64,000 nucleotides of DNA from JBBDLF01 sp040879025 (GTDB lineage: Bacteria; Pseudomonadota; Gammaproteobacteria; Pseudomonadales; Pseudohongiellaceae). Both the position numbers and the translations under genes were made by a program. Position 1 is the first letter of the stretch. Each line of letters begins with the position of its first letter. This document shows, one piece after another, positions 42,914-52,624 of this stretch. The notes under the pieces were generated by a model that made no database searches, was not told the DNA's origin, and was given only the letters and a program-made list of their open reading frames with translations. Where the stretch lies: positions 1-64,000 of the forward strand of contig JBBDLF010000015.1 of the NCBI GenBank assembly GCA_040879025.1, given 5' to 3'.

Positions 42914-43363
42914 ATGCCCATTTATGAATACGAGTGCACCGGCTGCGGGCATCACCTCGAAGCAATCCAAAAATTCAGTGATGAGCCCTTGAGGGAATGT
43001 CCGCGATGCCATCACCAGTGTCTGGAAAAGCAGATATCCGCTCCCAGTTTTCGTCTTAGGGGCGAGGGCTGGTATGAAACGGATTTCAAAACCGGAAATA
43101 AAAGGCAGTTGGCTGACCGTGGTGACGGTACTGATAAGAACGGTGACAAACGCGATGAGAAGAACAGTGACAAAAACGGTGGAGGAGACACGGCCGACAC
43201 CGGGGCAAGGTCGGGAAAAGACGCCGATAAGCCGGTTGGCGGAGCAACGGAAAAGGTATCGGGGGAGACTCCAAAAACGGCCTCGTCGGATAAATCACCT
43301 TCAGCCGGTGGGGCTGTTTCAGCATGTCGAGTAACAGGAAAACGGGAAATAGGAAGCCAGTAA
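42914..43363 (+). CDS. FmdB-type zinc-ribbon protein
   Basis: This 149-residue protein has an N-terminal zinc ribbon, MPIYEYECTGCGHHLEAIQK followed by CPRCHHQCLEKQISAPSFRL, giving two CxxC knuckles. A long, disordered, charged tail (residues about 60-140: D, K, G, T and S) follows. Small FmdB-like proteins often precede aspS in gammaproteobacteria; the tail is longer than usual. Function unknown. AspS begins 15 bp later. Confidence 0.85.
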   Translation: MPIYEYECTGCGHHLEAIQKFSDEPLRECPRCHHQCLEKQISAPSFRLRGEGWYETDFKTGNKRQLADRGDGTDKNGDKRDEKNSDKNGGGDTADTGARSGKDADKPVGGATEKVSGETPKTASSDKSPSAGGAVSACRVTGKREIGSQ

Positions 43364-43378
43364 ATAGGAAACCAGAGT

Positions 43379-45148
43379 ATGCGCAGTCATTATTGCGGTG
43401 AGTTACGGGAATCCCTCACCGGCCAGGAAGTCACTTTATGCGGTTGGGTACACAGAAGGCGGGATCATGGCGGCGTGATCTTCCTGGATTTACGTGATCG
43501 CGAGGGAATTGCCCAGGTCGTGTTCGATCCGGATACCGCGGACAGTTTTGCCACCGCCGAAGGCGTACGCAGCGAATTCGTCGTCAGGGTCACCGGACTG
43601 ATACGAGCGCGTCCACCAGGCACTGTGAACAAGGAGATGCCCACCGGGGCGATCGAGGTGCTTGGAAAGGAACTGACCATTCTCAATGCTGCTAAAACGC
43701 CGCCTATTCAACTGGATGAACACACGGAAGTCGGCGAGGATATCCGTTTACGCTATCGCTACATCGATTTAAGGCGTCCGGAAATGGCTGAACGTCTGCG
43801 GTTTCGATCCAAGGTGACCAACACGGTGCGTAACTTCCTGGATGAGGGTGGATTTCTCGATATCGAAACACCGCTGCTGACCAAGGCCACGCCGGAAGGT
43901 GCCAGGGACTATCTGGTTCCGAGCCGGACACACTACGGCCGCTTTTTCGCCTTGCCGCAATCACCGCAGTTGTTCAAGCAGATTCTGATGGCGGCGGGAA
44001 TGGACAAGTATTATCAGATCGCCAAGTGTTTCCGCGATGAAGACCTGAGAGCGGACCGGCAGCCTGAATTTACCCAGATTGATATAGAAGCCTCGTTCGT
44101 CGACGAAGACCAGATAATGGCCGTGACGGAAGAGATGATACAGAAGGTGTTTAAAAAGCATCTTGATGTGGAACTTGGCCAGTTCCCGCGCATGACCTTT
44201 GCTGAAGCGATGCGCCGCTATGGTTCGGACAAACCCGATCTGCGTATCGATCTGGAACTGGTTGATATAGCCGACCTGATGGAGTCGGTCGATTTCAAGG
44301 TTTTCAGCGGCCCGGCCAGGGATTCCGGCAGCCGTGTAGTCGCCTTGCGCGTACCCGGCGGCGGCCGGCTTTCTCGCAAGGAAATTGATGATTATGCCCG
44401 TTTCGTCGGTATTTACGGCGCCAGGGGCCTGGCCTGGATCAAGGTAAACGACCGGTCAGCGGGCATGGAGGGTCTGCAGTCGCCCATCATCAAGTTCATG
44501 GGGCCGGATATTGTGGAACAGGTCCTGTCACGGGTTGATGCGCAGTCAGGAGATATACTTTTCTTCGGTGCGGACAAACAGAAAGTTGTCAACGAGGCCA
44601 TCGGCGCGTTGAGAATCAAAGTAGCCGAAGACCTGGATATGGTCAGGCCGGGCTGGGCTCCGCTGTGGGTAGTGGGTTTTCCGATGTTCGAAAGGCTTGG
44701 CGACGGTAGCCTGGGCGCCCTGCATCATCCATTTACCTCGCCGGCCTGTGATATCGCTGAATTGACCCGGGCACCAGAGGATGCTCTTTCATGTGCCTAT
44801 GACATGGTGCTCAACGGCACGGAACTGGGCGGCGGCTCGATCCGTATCAATAATCCTGAGTTGCAGGAAGCCGTTTTCGGTTTGCTGGGCATTAATGAAG
44901 CGGAAGCTCAGGAAAAGTTCGGTTTCCTGCTGCAGGCACTTTCTTACGGCTGCCCCCCTCACGGAGGCATTGCATTTGGTCTGGATCGCCTTATCATGTT
45001 GATGACCGGTTCCACATCCATCCGGGAAGTGATCGCATTTCCCAAAACCCAGTCGGCGGCTTGTTTACTGACCGATGCGCCTGGATTGGTTAGCAGCGCG
45101 CAACTGCGGGAATTGAATATCCGTATCAAGGAACAGCCGAAGGAATAG
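43379..45148 (+). CDS. aspS: Aspartyl-tRNA synthetase
   Basis: This 589-residue class IIb synthetase has an OB-fold anticodon domain (VTLCGWVHRRRDHGGVIFLD) and the core motifs FLDIETPLLTKATPEGARDY and RDEDLRADRQPEFTQIDIEA. The bacterial GAD insertion (about 280-420) and GIAFGLDRLIMLM as motif 3 complete it. It may be non-discriminating (also charging tRNA-Asn) if the genome lacks asnS; that cannot be judged here. Confidence 0.98.
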   Translation: MRSHYCGELRESLTGQEVTLCGWVHRRRDHGGVIFLDLRDREGIAQVVFDPDTADSFATAEGVRSEFVVRVTGLIRARPPGTVNKEMPTGAIEVLGKELTILNAAKTPPIQLDEHTEVGEDIRLRYRYIDLRRPEMAERLRFRSKVTNTVRNFLDEGGFLDIETPLLTKATPEGARDYLVPSRTHYGRFFALPQSPQLFKQILMAAGMDKYYQIAKCFRDEDLRADRQPEFTQIDIEASFVDEDQIMAVTEEMIQKVFKKHLDVELGQFPRMTFAEAMRRYGSDKPDLRIDLELVDIADLMESVDFKVFSGPARDSGSRVVALRVPGGGRLSRKEIDDYARFVGIYGARGLAWIKVNDRSAGMEGLQSPIIKFMGPDIVEQVLSRVDAQSGDILFFGADKQKVVNEAIGALRIKVAEDLDMVRPGWAPLWVVGFPMFERLGDGSLGALHHPFTSPACDIAELTRAPEDALSCAYDMVLNGTELGGGSIRINNPELQEAVFGLLGINEAEAQEKFGFLLQALSYGCPPHGGIAFGLDRLIMLMTGSTSIREVIAFPKTQSAACLLTDAPGLVSSAQLRELNIRIKEQPKE

Positions 45149-45225
45149 ATAACGTATATAAAGGAAGAACGCCACAAGAGGCAAACTGTCGCGAGCCGGT
45201 TGTGCCGCGGCCGTAGGAGTCAGTA

Positions 45226-45975
45226 ATGGCAGGGCACAGCAAATGGGCCAACATAAAGCACCGCAAAGCCGGGCAGGACGCCAAACGGGGCAAGATATTC
45301 ACCAAACTGATCCGGGAGATTACGGTTGCTTCCCGACTGGGCGGAGAGGCAATAGCCGATAACCCCCGGTTGCGTGTTGCGGTGGACAAGGCGCTGGCGG
45401 CGAACATGACGCGGGACACGATCGACCGTGCGGTTGCGCGGGGCGCGGGTACCGCCGACAGCGATAATCTTGAGGAACTGGTTTACGAAGGTTATGGCCC
45501 CGGAGGAGTCGCTGTTTACGTGGAAACGCTCACTGACAACAAGAACAGAACGGTTGCGGATATTCGTCACGGATTTTCCAGATTTGGAGGCAGTTTGGGA
45601 ACTAACGGTTCGGTTGCCTACCTGTTCGATAAAACGGGTATCATAACTTACGATCCGGGGTCCGACGAAGACAAGATATTAGAACTGGCACTTGAGGCCG
45701 GCGCACACGACGTTAAGGTTAATGACGACGACAGCATTGACGTAATGACCACGCTGGAAACGTTCGGTGCGGCGCAGGATGCCCTTGCCGGCGGTGGAAT
45801 GAAACCCGCCAATGCCGAAGTGGTGATGCTGGCATCAACCGAGGTTGAACTCGATTTGGAAACCGCCGCGCAGGTGATCAACCTGACAGATCACCTGGAC
45901 GATCTGGATGACGTTCAAAGCGTTTATTCCAACGCCAGTATTTCCGACGAAATAATGGGCCGGCTAAATGAATAA
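45226..45975 (+). CDS. yebC: YebC/PmpR-family transcriptional regulator
   Basis: This 249-residue protein starts MAGHSKWANIKHRKAGQDAK and has the family blocks LEELVYEGYGPGGVAVYVET, GGSLGTNGSVAYLFDKTG and TLETFGAAQDAL. It sits between aspS and ruvC as in most gammaproteobacteria. Family members act as DNA-binding regulators, and some relatives relieve ribosome stalling. Confidence 0.96.
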   Translation: MAGHSKWANIKHRKAGQDAKRGKIFTKLIREITVASRLGGEAIADNPRLRVAVDKALAANMTRDTIDRAVARGAGTADSDNLEELVYEGYGPGGVAVYVETLTDNKNRTVADIRHGFSRFGGSLGTNGSVAYLFDKTGIITYDPGSDEDKILELALEAGAHDVKVNDDDSIDVMTTLETFGAAQDALAGGGMKPANAEVVMLASTEVELDLETAAQVINLTDHLDDLDDVQSVYSNASISDEIMGRLNE

Positions 45976-46007
45976 TGCAGCCTGTCAAACAGGCGCGGAG
46001 CAGCCAC

Positions 46008-46529
46008 ATGGCACTAATTCTCGGAATCGATCCCGGTTCCCGCAAGACCGGGTACGGCATTATCAATTCCGTCGGCAGCAAATTGGAATATATTGTTGCC
46101 GGGTGTATACGCACCACGGGTGAGCCTCATTCCGAGAGGCTGAAACAGATATTCGATGGTCTGTGTGACATTATAGAAGAGTACAGTCCGCATCAGTCCG
46201 CCATTGAAGAAGTGTTTATGGGGCGTAATGTGGCATCCGCCCTCAAGCTCGGACAGGCCAGAGGCAGCGCCATGGTGGCCTGCCTGCATCATAACCTGCC
46301 CCCGGATGAATATTCGGCACGCCAGGTTAAACAGGCTATAGTAGGCCGAGGCGCCGCCGACAAAGCCCAGGTGCAGCATATGGTCAAGGCCCTGCTGCGC
46401 ATCAATATCAAACTGCAGGAAGACGCGGCGGATGCACTGGCGGTGGCCATTTGCCATGCCAACACCCAGGCCAGTCTGATACGGGTTGCCGGAGCCCATT
46501 CATTTCGAAAAAGCAGACTTCAGGGCTAA
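46008..46529 (+). CDS. ruvC: Holliday-junction endonuclease RuvC
   Basis: This 173-residue resolvase has LGIDPGSRKTGYG with the first catalytic Asp, AIEEVFMGRNVASALKLGQA with a catalytic Glu, and EDAADALAVAICHAN with the last Asp residues. ATG 46008 has GGAG at 45997-46000. Confidence 0.97.
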   Translation: MALILGIDPGSRKTGYGIINSVGSKLEYIVAGCIRTTGEPHSERLKQIFDGLCDIIEEYSPHQSAIEEVFMGRNVASALKLGQARGSAMVACLHHNLPPDEYSARQVKQAIVGRGAADKAQVQHMVKALLRINIKLQEDAADALAVAICHANTQASLIRVAGAHSFRKSRLQG

Positions 46530-46553
46530 GGAAGCCAACACAGCAGGTCAATA

Positions 46554-47165
46554 ATGATAGGCAGAATTCGCGGTACCCTATTGACTAAACAGGCAACGGA
46601 CATTCTGGTGGACGTCGGCGGTCTGGCTTATGAAGTTCATGTTCCCCTGAGCACTCTCTACGTGCTGCCGGATACGGGCGCTGAGTTGATTTTGCATACT
46701 CATTACGTGGTGCGCGAAGATGCTCATCAGCTATTCGGCTTTGCCGAGGAGAAGGAACGCCGGCTTTTTCGCGGCCTGATCAAGGTAAACGGCGTGGGTC
46801 CGAAACTGGCACTGACCATCCTTTCCGGCATGGAAGTAGACGACTTTGTGCGCACCATCAGCAGTAACGACATCAATTCACTGATACGGATGCCCGGGGT
46901 CGGCAAGAAAACAGCGGAAAGGCTGATAGTGGAGATGCGTGACCGTCTGGCTGAATGGCACGTGGAGGGGGCCGGCGTCACCGATGGCGGTTTGCGGGCA
47001 GCGGACAACAGATCTCAACTTGTCCGTGATGCGGAAACCGCGTTGACCAGTCTCGGTTACAAACCCGCCGAGGCAGCCCGGGCCGTGTCACGGGTCAGTA
47101 AGGAACGTGCCGATATATCGGACAGCGAATCACTGATTCGGCTGGCACTGAAAAGTATGGTGTGA
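46554..47165 (+). CDS. ruvA: Holliday-junction DNA-binding protein RuvA
   Basis: This 203-residue protein has an OB fold (MIGRIRGTLLTKQATDILVD), the helix-hairpin-helix GVGPKLALTILSGM and MPGVGKKTAERLIVEMRDRL, and the C-terminal RuvB-contacting helix (ETALTSLGYKPAEAARAVSR). It lies between ruvC and ruvB. Confidence 0.98.
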   Translation: MIGRIRGTLLTKQATDILVDVGGLAYEVHVPLSTLYVLPDTGAELILHTHYVVREDAHQLFGFAEEKERRLFRGLIKVNGVGPKLALTILSGMEVDDFVRTISSNDINSLIRMPGVGKKTAERLIVEMRDRLAEWHVEGAGVTDGGLRAADNRSQLVRDAETALTSLGYKPAEAARAVSRVSKERADISDSESLIRLALKSMV

Positions 47166-47180
47166 CCTGTGGAAGATGAG

Positions 47181-48260
47181 ATGAACAGCATTGACAAGCT
47201 GGATGACGCTGATCGCCTGATCAGCGCCCGCGGCCGTTCCGGTGAAGAACCGCAGGATCGTGCGATTCGGCCGCTCAGGCTGGAGGAGTATGTCGGCCAG
47301 CGGGAAGTCAGAAAGCAGATGGAAATTTTTATCAACGCGGCCAGAAACCGCCGCGAGGCGCTTGACCACACCCTGATCTTTGGTCCCCCGGGGCTGGGCA
47401 AAACCACGCTGGCCAACATTATCGCCAATGAACTGGGCGTGGCGATCAAATCCACGTCCGGACCCGTACTGGAGAAAGCCGGTGACCTCGCCGCCATGCT
47501 CACCAACCTGGAAGAAGGGGATGTGCTGTTCATTGACGAGATCCATCGCCTCAGCCCCGCCATCGAAGAAATACTTTATCCCGCGATGGAAGACTATCAG
47601 TTGGACCTGATGATAGGCGAAGGCCCGGCGGCCCGTTCCATCAAACTTGATTTACCGGCGTTTACCCTGGTGGGCGCCACCACGCGGGCCGGCTTGCTGA
47701 CTTCACCGCTGCGTGACCGTTTCGGCATAATCCAGCGCCTGGAATTTTATTCCATCGACGAGTTGAGCACCATCGTCACACGTTCCGCCGGTATTCTGGG
47801 TACCGCGATCGAAGCGGAAGGGGCGGTGGAAATCGCGCAACGGTCACGAGGAACTCCACGCATCGTCAACCGGCTGTTGCGTCGGGTGCGGGATTTCTCG
47901 GAAGTCAAACGGGATGGTCGTATTGATCTGGCGGCGGCCTCGCAGGCCCTGGACATGCTCAGTATTGACGGCAACGGATTCGATCACATGGACCGCCGCC
48001 TGTTGCTGACGATGATTGAAAAATTCGATGGAGGCCCGGTGGGTCTCGACAGTCTCGCGGCGGCCATCAGTGAAGAAAGAGACACCATCGAGGACATTCT
48101 GGAGCCCTTTCTGATACAGCAGGGCTTTATCATGAGGACTCCACGGGGAAGGGTGGTCACCAATCTGGCCTGGCGCCACTTCGGGCTGGAACCGCACACG
48201 GGTCTGAAGCGCGGTCAGAGGCCGGAGGCCGGAGAATCCGACCTGTTTGACGGTAACTGA
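47181..48260 (+). CDS. ruvB: Holliday-junction helicase RuvB
   Basis: This roughly 359-residue AAA+ motor has RPLRLEEYVGQREVRKQMEI, Walker A FGPPGLGKTTLANIIANELG, Walker B VLFIDEIHRLSP, sensor 1 LVGATTRAGLLTSPLRDRFG and the winged helix AFLEPFLIQQGFIMRTPRGR-like (EPFLIQQGFIMRTPRGR). ATG 47181 has GGAAG 5 nt upstream; the GTG at 47169 is an alternative start. It follows ruvA. Confidence 0.98.
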   Translation: MNSIDKLDDADRLISARGRSGEEPQDRAIRPLRLEEYVGQREVRKQMEIFINAARNRREALDHTLIFGPPGLGKTTLANIIANELGVAIKSTSGPVLEKAGDLAAMLTNLEEGDVLFIDEIHRLSPAIEEILYPAMEDYQLDLMIGEGPAARSIKLDLPAFTLVGATTRAGLLTSPLRDRFGIIQRLEFYSIDELSTIVTRSAGILGTAIEAEGAVEIAQRSRGTPRIVNRLLRRVRDFSEVKRDGRIDLAAASQALDMLSIDGNGFDHMDRRLLLTMIEKFDGGPVGLDSLAAAISEERDTIEDILEPFLIQQGFIMRTPRGRVVTNLAWRHFGLEPHTGLKRGQRPEAGESDLFDGN

Positions 48261-48470
48261 TCCGGAGCGGGGTTGTATCCCTGAACGCGCCGCCGGTTGC
48301 CTCCCGTGAGATTTATCTGTCCTGCCATTATTGCGCCACAATTGATCTTTTGATTGCCCGTTTCTATCCGCAAGTAGCAACAATTTCGCGGTTTAATGCA
48401 CATCGCTATACCGGTATTTTGTTGTGGCGGGATTATCCCCAAACTATTTGGCTGATTGGCCGACTACACT

Positions 48471-48529
48471 CTGTAGGCAGAAATCCCAGGCGGGACATTC
48501 TAGGCAGAAATTCTAGGCAGAAATTCGGA
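48471..48529. repeat. Three short repeats upstream of tolQ
   Basis: GTAGGCAGAAAT at about 48473, then two consecutive copies of TTCTAGGCAGAAA at about 48498-48524. They fall inside the 295-bp ruvB-tolQ gap, where ybgC would be expected. Nothing else is recognisable in that gap. Confidence 0.6.
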
Positions 48530-48555
48530 AATTGCAGTTTGAGGAGAATCACCAG

Positions 48556-49248
48556 GTGAATGAAGCCTTGAGCCCGCTGGATCTCATTCTTAATGCCAGC
48601 CCACCGGTGCAGTTCGTCATGTTCATTCTGTTGCTGGCCTCGGTAGTTTCCTGGGTCATGATCGTGCAGCGCTGGATGGTGCTGACGGCCGCGTCCAAGG
48701 GCGTGTTCAGCTTTGAGAGGCGGTTCTGGTCGGGCATGGATCTGAGCCAGCTCTACAAGGAAGGCAGCCAGATGCAGAAGGACAATCAGACTCTCACGGG
48801 AATGGAAATTATCTTCCGCTCCGGGTTCAAGGAATTCATGCGTTTGCGGCAACAGGCCGGCATTGACAAGGAAGCGGTTATGGAGGGCGCTCATCGCGCG
48901 ATGCGTGTGGCGTTTTCACGTGAAGAGGAAAAGCTGGAAAAGCACCTGGCGTTCCTTGCCACGGTCGGTTCGGTTTCACCTTATGTTGGATTGTTCGGCA
49001 CGGTAATCGGGATTATGAACTCATTTCTCAGCCTCGCCACCCAGAGTCAGGCCACATTACAGGTGGTGGCGCCGGGTATTGCCGAGGCGCTGATTGCGAC
49101 GGCGATGGGTTTGTTTGCGGCTATCCCCGCAGTGGTAGCCTATAATCGCTATTCATCGAGGCTGGAGTCAATTTCCAGTTCCTACGCCACGTTCAGCGAC
49201 GAATTTTCCAGCATTCTGCATCGGCAAATTCACACCCATGCCACGTAA
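48556..49248 (+). CDS. tolQ: Tol-Pal system proton channel protein TolQ
   Basis: This 230-residue MotA/ExbB-type inner-membrane protein has three helices: about 18-38 (FVMFILLLASVVSWVMIVQR), 138-160 (LAFLATVGSVSPYVGLFGTV) and 172-195. GTG 48556 follows GAGGAG (48541-48546). With TolR it uses the proton motive force to drive TolA during outer-membrane constriction. Confidence 0.97.
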   Translation: MNEALSPLDLILNASPPVQFVMFILLLASVVSWVMIVQRWMVLTAASKGVFSFERRFWSGMDLSQLYKEGSQMQKDNQTLTGMEIIFRSGFKEFMRLRQQAGIDKEAVMEGAHRAMRVAFSREEEKLEKHLAFLATVGSVSPYVGLFGTVIGIMNSFLSLATQSQATLQVVAPGIAEALIATAMGLFAAIPAVVAYNRYSSRLESISSSYATFSDEFSSILHRQIHTHAT

Positions 49249-49289
49249 TCCGCTGTAATCACAGGTACTTATTGCAGGTCTTTTGACAC

Positions 49290-49727
49290 ATGGAGATGGC
49301 AAGGAAGAAGCGCAAGCCGATGGCGGAAATCAATGTGGTGCCCTACATTGATGTGATGCTGGTGCTGCTGATCGTCTTCATGGTGACTGCGCCGCTGTTG
49401 AACCAGGGCATCGACGTGGACTTGCCGGAAGCCAACAACGAATCGTTGAATGTGGACGAAAATCTGGAAACGCTGGTGATCACGCTTACCGCGGACCAGG
49501 AATACTATATCAGCCTGGGTGCCACGGGTGAGGACCGCCGCTCGGTGCCGCTGGAGACAATCGGGCAGCAGGTGAGCCAGATAGTCAATGCCAACCCGAC
49601 TATCCAGGTATTTGTGGAAGGGGATACCGATGCCAGTTATGGTGCGTTCATCAATCTGATGACGGTGCTGCAGGGAGCCGGCGTGGCCAGTCCCAATCTG
49701 GTGACCCAGCCCCTCACCAGTTTGTAG
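49290..49727 (+). CDS. tolR: Tol-Pal system protein TolR
   Basis: This 145-residue ExbD-like protein has one helix with the functional Asp: NVVPYIDVMLVLLIVFMVTA. A periplasmic domain follows (VFVEGDTDASYGAFINLMTV). It is the proton-site partner of TolQ. Confidence 0.97.
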   Translation: MEMARKKRKPMAEINVVPYIDVMLVLLIVFMVTAPLLNQGIDVDLPEANNESLNVDENLETLVITLTADQEYYISLGATGEDRRSVPLETIGQQVSQIVNANPTIQVFVEGDTDASYGAFINLMTVLQGAGVASPNLVTQPLTSL

Positions 49728-49828
49728 GTTTTGAGAGCCGGTGGGTTGAGCGGCTTGTGTCGAGCAGAATGTCGTGGATCATACAGGCGAATGGCGGATT
49801 TTTTTGAAATGAATAGTACAGGCCAACC

Positions 49829-50665
49829 ATGATTATCTATAACGGATACCCGTTATCTATTGTTGTGGCCGTGAGTTTTCATACTCTGGTGCTGGCCGCG
49901 CTACTGTATTTGCAGCGGGATAATAGAACAGATGTTCTGGATATTGAGACTCCGCCCGTCATCAAGGCGGTTCTGGTAGCCGAGAATCCCCAGGTGCGCA
50001 ATGAAGAACTGGAACGCCAGCGACTGACGCGAATTGAAGATCAGCGCCTGCGCGAGCAAAGAGAAGCGGAACAGCAGCGTCAGGCTGATCTGGAGCGTCA
50101 ACGTCAGCTTGAACAGGAGCGCCAGGCTGCCGAGGAAGCGGAAAGGCAGCGGCAGGCCACTCTGGAAGAGCAGCGGCAACGCGAACTGGAGCAACAGCAA
50201 CAACGGGAACGGGAACAGGAAAGAGAGCGCGAAGCCGAAGAACAAAGACAAAGGGAATTGGCGGAACAAAGACGCCGCCAGGAAGAAGCCGCGGCGCAAG
50301 AGCGGCAACGTCAGGCCGAAGAGGAAGCCGCGGCTTCCGCGGCGGACATTGCGCGTACCGAGCAGGAGCAGGTGCAATCATATTCCGCATTTATCAGCCA
50401 GGCGGTTACCGGCAGCTGGTCACGCCCGCCCAGCGCACGCAACAATATGACGGCCGTATTACGTCTTACGATGATTCCGACGGGGCAGGTGCTGAACGTG
50501 GAGATTATCCGGTCCAGCGGCGACCCGGCGTTCGATCGCTCGGCGGAAGATGCGGTACACAGGGCTAAACCGTTCAGAGAACTGCAAGGTATGCCGATTA
50601 AATTGTTTGAGGATTACTTTCGCACCTTTACTCTGACCTTCAGACCAGAGGACTTGTTAAATTGA
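49829..50665 (+). CDS. tolA: Tol-Pal system protein TolA
   Basis: This 278-residue protein has an N-terminal membrane anchor (LSIVVAVSFHTLVLAALLYL), a long Gln/Glu/Arg-rich coiled coil (about 55-180, built on EQRQRELE-like heptads), and a C-terminal domain with VTGSWSRPPSARNNMTAVLR and SSGDPAFDRSAEDAV. It spans the periplasm between TolQR and TolB/Pal. It overlaps tolB by 4 bp. Confidence 0.95.
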   Translation: MIIYNGYPLSIVVAVSFHTLVLAALLYLQRDNRTDVLDIETPPVIKAVLVAENPQVRNEELERQRLTRIEDQRLREQREAEQQRQADLERQRQLEQERQAAEEAERQRQATLEEQRQRELEQQQQREREQEREREAEEQRQRELAEQRRRQEEAAAQERQRQAEEEAAASAADIARTEQEQVQSYSAFISQAVTGSWSRPPSARNNMTAVLRLTMIPTGQVLNVEIIRSSGDPAFDRSAEDAVHRAKPFRELQGMPIKLFEDYFRTFTLTFRPEDLLN

Positions 50666-51975
50666 TCAGATCAGCGTTGTTTAGTTTTACTCTGGTGGCT
50701 CTGCTGGGCATGACGTCCGCCGGCCACGCCGAGTTGAACATCCAGATAACCCAGGGTGTGGATAATCCCATCCCTATCGCTATTGTACCGTTTGCCTGGC
50801 AGGGTGATGGCGCTCTCAGCGAGGACGTGGCGGAAATCGTCAACAATGACCTGGAACAGGTGGGGGAGTTTCGTGCCCTTTCGCGCTCCAATATGCTCAG
50901 CCTTCCCAAACAGGAAAGTGAAGTTTACTTTGGCGACTGGCGCACACTGGCCCAGGACTATCTGCTGGTGGGTCAGGTCAGCCGTGCTCCAGGAGGCCAA
51001 CTGGTGCAGGTGCAATATGAGTTTTTTGATATCAATCGCGAGATAAAACTCGCGGGCGAAGTTCTCACCGGTAGTGTCACTCAGTTACGTGATATCGGTC
51101 ATGAAATCAGTAATGTGGTGTATGAACAGGTTACCGGAATTCGTGGCGCCTTTACGACGCAGATATTGTATATCGTGGCGGAAGACGTCAGTGGCCAGAC
51201 GGTATTCCGCCTGGAAAAGGCCGACTACGACGGTCAGCGCGCGCAGATGTTGCTGGAAAGCCGGGAACCCATAATGTCTCCGGCGTGGTCTCCCGACGGA
51301 CGCCAGGTGGCTTATGTGTCGTTCGAAACCAACGTGCCACGAATTTACATTCAGGACATAGCCACTGGAGAGCGCCAGCAAATTACTGATTTCCCCAATA
51401 TCAACAGTTCACCGGTATGGTCACCGGATGGTACAAAACTGGCAATGGTGCTCTCCAAGGACGGTAGCCCGGATATCTATGTGCTGGACCTGAACAGCAA
51501 TCAATTGACGCGTGTCACAGACCATCCGGCCATCGAAACCGAGCCCGCCTGGTCCACAGACAGCCGTTCCATCGTATTCACGTCGGACCGCACCGGTCAG
51601 CCCCAGATTTACCAGATGGAACTGGGTGGAGGTTCATTCGGTATCGAGCGCCTGACCTATGATTGTCACTGGTGCATGAAAGCCCGGTTTTTGCCGGACG
51701 GCGTCAATCTGGTGCATGTGCGCCGGGCAACGCGCGAAGACGGCTTCAGCATTTCAGTTCTGAATATCGAGACTCTCCGTGTACTCACGTTAACGGAGAC
51801 ATCTCTGGACGAATCTCCCAGCATCGCCCCGAATGGCAGCATGATTATGTACGCGACGCAGGCCAATGGCAGAGGCGTTCTTGACGCTGTTTCCATTGAC
51901 GGACGCGTAAAATTCCGGCTACCATCCACGCGGGGCGATGTACGGGAGCCGGCCTGGTCTCCTTTCCTGAACTGA
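50662..51975 (+). CDS. tolB: Tol-Pal system beta-propeller protein TolB
   Basis: This 437-residue periplasmic protein has a signal peptide (FTLVALLGMTSAGHA), an N-terminal domain (IPIAIVPFAWQGDG) and a C-terminal propeller with repeats such as SPAWSPDGRQVAYVSFE, SPVWSPDGTKLAMVLSK and EPAWSTDSRSIVFTSDR. The start is TTG at 50662, overlapping the tolA stop (TTGA), which couples their translation. Confidence 0.97.
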   Translation: MIRSALFSFTLVALLGMTSAGHAELNIQITQGVDNPIPIAIVPFAWQGDGALSEDVAEIVNNDLEQVGEFRALSRSNMLSLPKQESEVYFGDWRTLAQDYLLVGQVSRAPGGQLVQVQYEFFDINREIKLAGEVLTGSVTQLRDIGHEISNVVYEQVTGIRGAFTTQILYIVAEDVSGQTVFRLEKADYDGQRAQMLLESREPIMSPAWSPDGRQVAYVSFETNVPRIYIQDIATGERQQITDFPNINSSPVWSPDGTKLAMVLSKDGSPDIYVLDLNSNQLTRVTDHPAIETEPAWSTDSRSIVFTSDRTGQPQIYQMELGGGSFGIERLTYDCHWCMKARFLPDGVNLVHVRRATREDGFSISVLNIETLRVLTLTETSLDESPSIAPNGSMIMYATQANGRGVLDAVSIDGRVKFRLPSTRGDVREPAWSPFLN

Positions 51976-52069
51976 AATAAAAAGAGGGTTTAAGCAAGAA
52001 GGTTTAAACAGGAAAAACCAGTATTTTACTAACAAGGTGAGAAATTAAATTTTTTGGAGGGTTGGAAGA

Positions 52070-52609
52070 GTGGGTATACAAGTGGGTAAGCAAAGCATGT
52101 TCAAACTGAGTATGGTTCTGGTGTCGGTGTTGGCACTGGCCGCATGTGGATCATCGGGCGATATGGAAGACTCTGCTGCGGATGATATGGCGAGGAATGC
52201 CGCGAGCACATCGGGAGCCAACACATCACCGGTTATCAATCAGCAACCAACGGCGGAAGAAAGGGCGCGCGACAGGGCTCTGCGCAACACGGTGTTCTAT
52301 TTCGATTTCGATGTGGCGGAATTCCGTCCGATCGACCGCGAAACACTCACCCACCATGCGCGTGACCTGGCAGCAAACCCGAACAAAAGGGTACGTCTGG
52401 AAGGACATGCCGACGAACGCGGCACACGGGAGTACAACCTGGCGCTGGGCGAAAGACGCTCCAACGGCATTTTGGATTTTCTGATCGTCAACGGCGCTTC
52501 ACGTTCGCAGCTTGAAACCGTGAGTTACGGTGAAGAGCGGCCGTCACGACGCGGCACGACGGAAGAAGCCTATCAGGCCAATCGCCGGGTTGAAATCGTA
52601 GCGCAATAG
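52070..52609 (+). CDS. pal: Peptidoglycan-associated lipoprotein Pal
   Basis: This 179-residue outer-membrane lipoprotein has the lipobox VLALAACGSS and, after a flexible linker, an OmpA-like peptidoglycan-binding domain: VFYFDFDVAEFRPIDRE, LEGHADERGTREYNLALGER and SYGEERPSRRGTTEEAYQAN. The start is GTG 52070 with GGAGG upstream, or ATG 52097 (MFKLSM), which better fits the usual signal-peptide length. Confidence 0.96.
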   Translation: MGIQVGKQSMFKLSMVLVSVLALAACGSSGDMEDSAADDMARNAASTSGANTSPVINQQPTAEERARDRALRNTVFYFDFDVAEFRPIDRETLTHHARDLAANPNKRVRLEGHADERGTREYNLALGERRSNGILDFLIVNGASRSQLETVSYGEERPSRRGTTEEAYQANRRVEIVAQ

Positions 52610-52624
52610 GTCCATATAAGCTGT

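Noticed and set aside
48489..48529. Repeats before tolQ as a mini-CRISPR
   Set aside because: Units are about 13 bp and nearly contiguous, without spacers of constant length.
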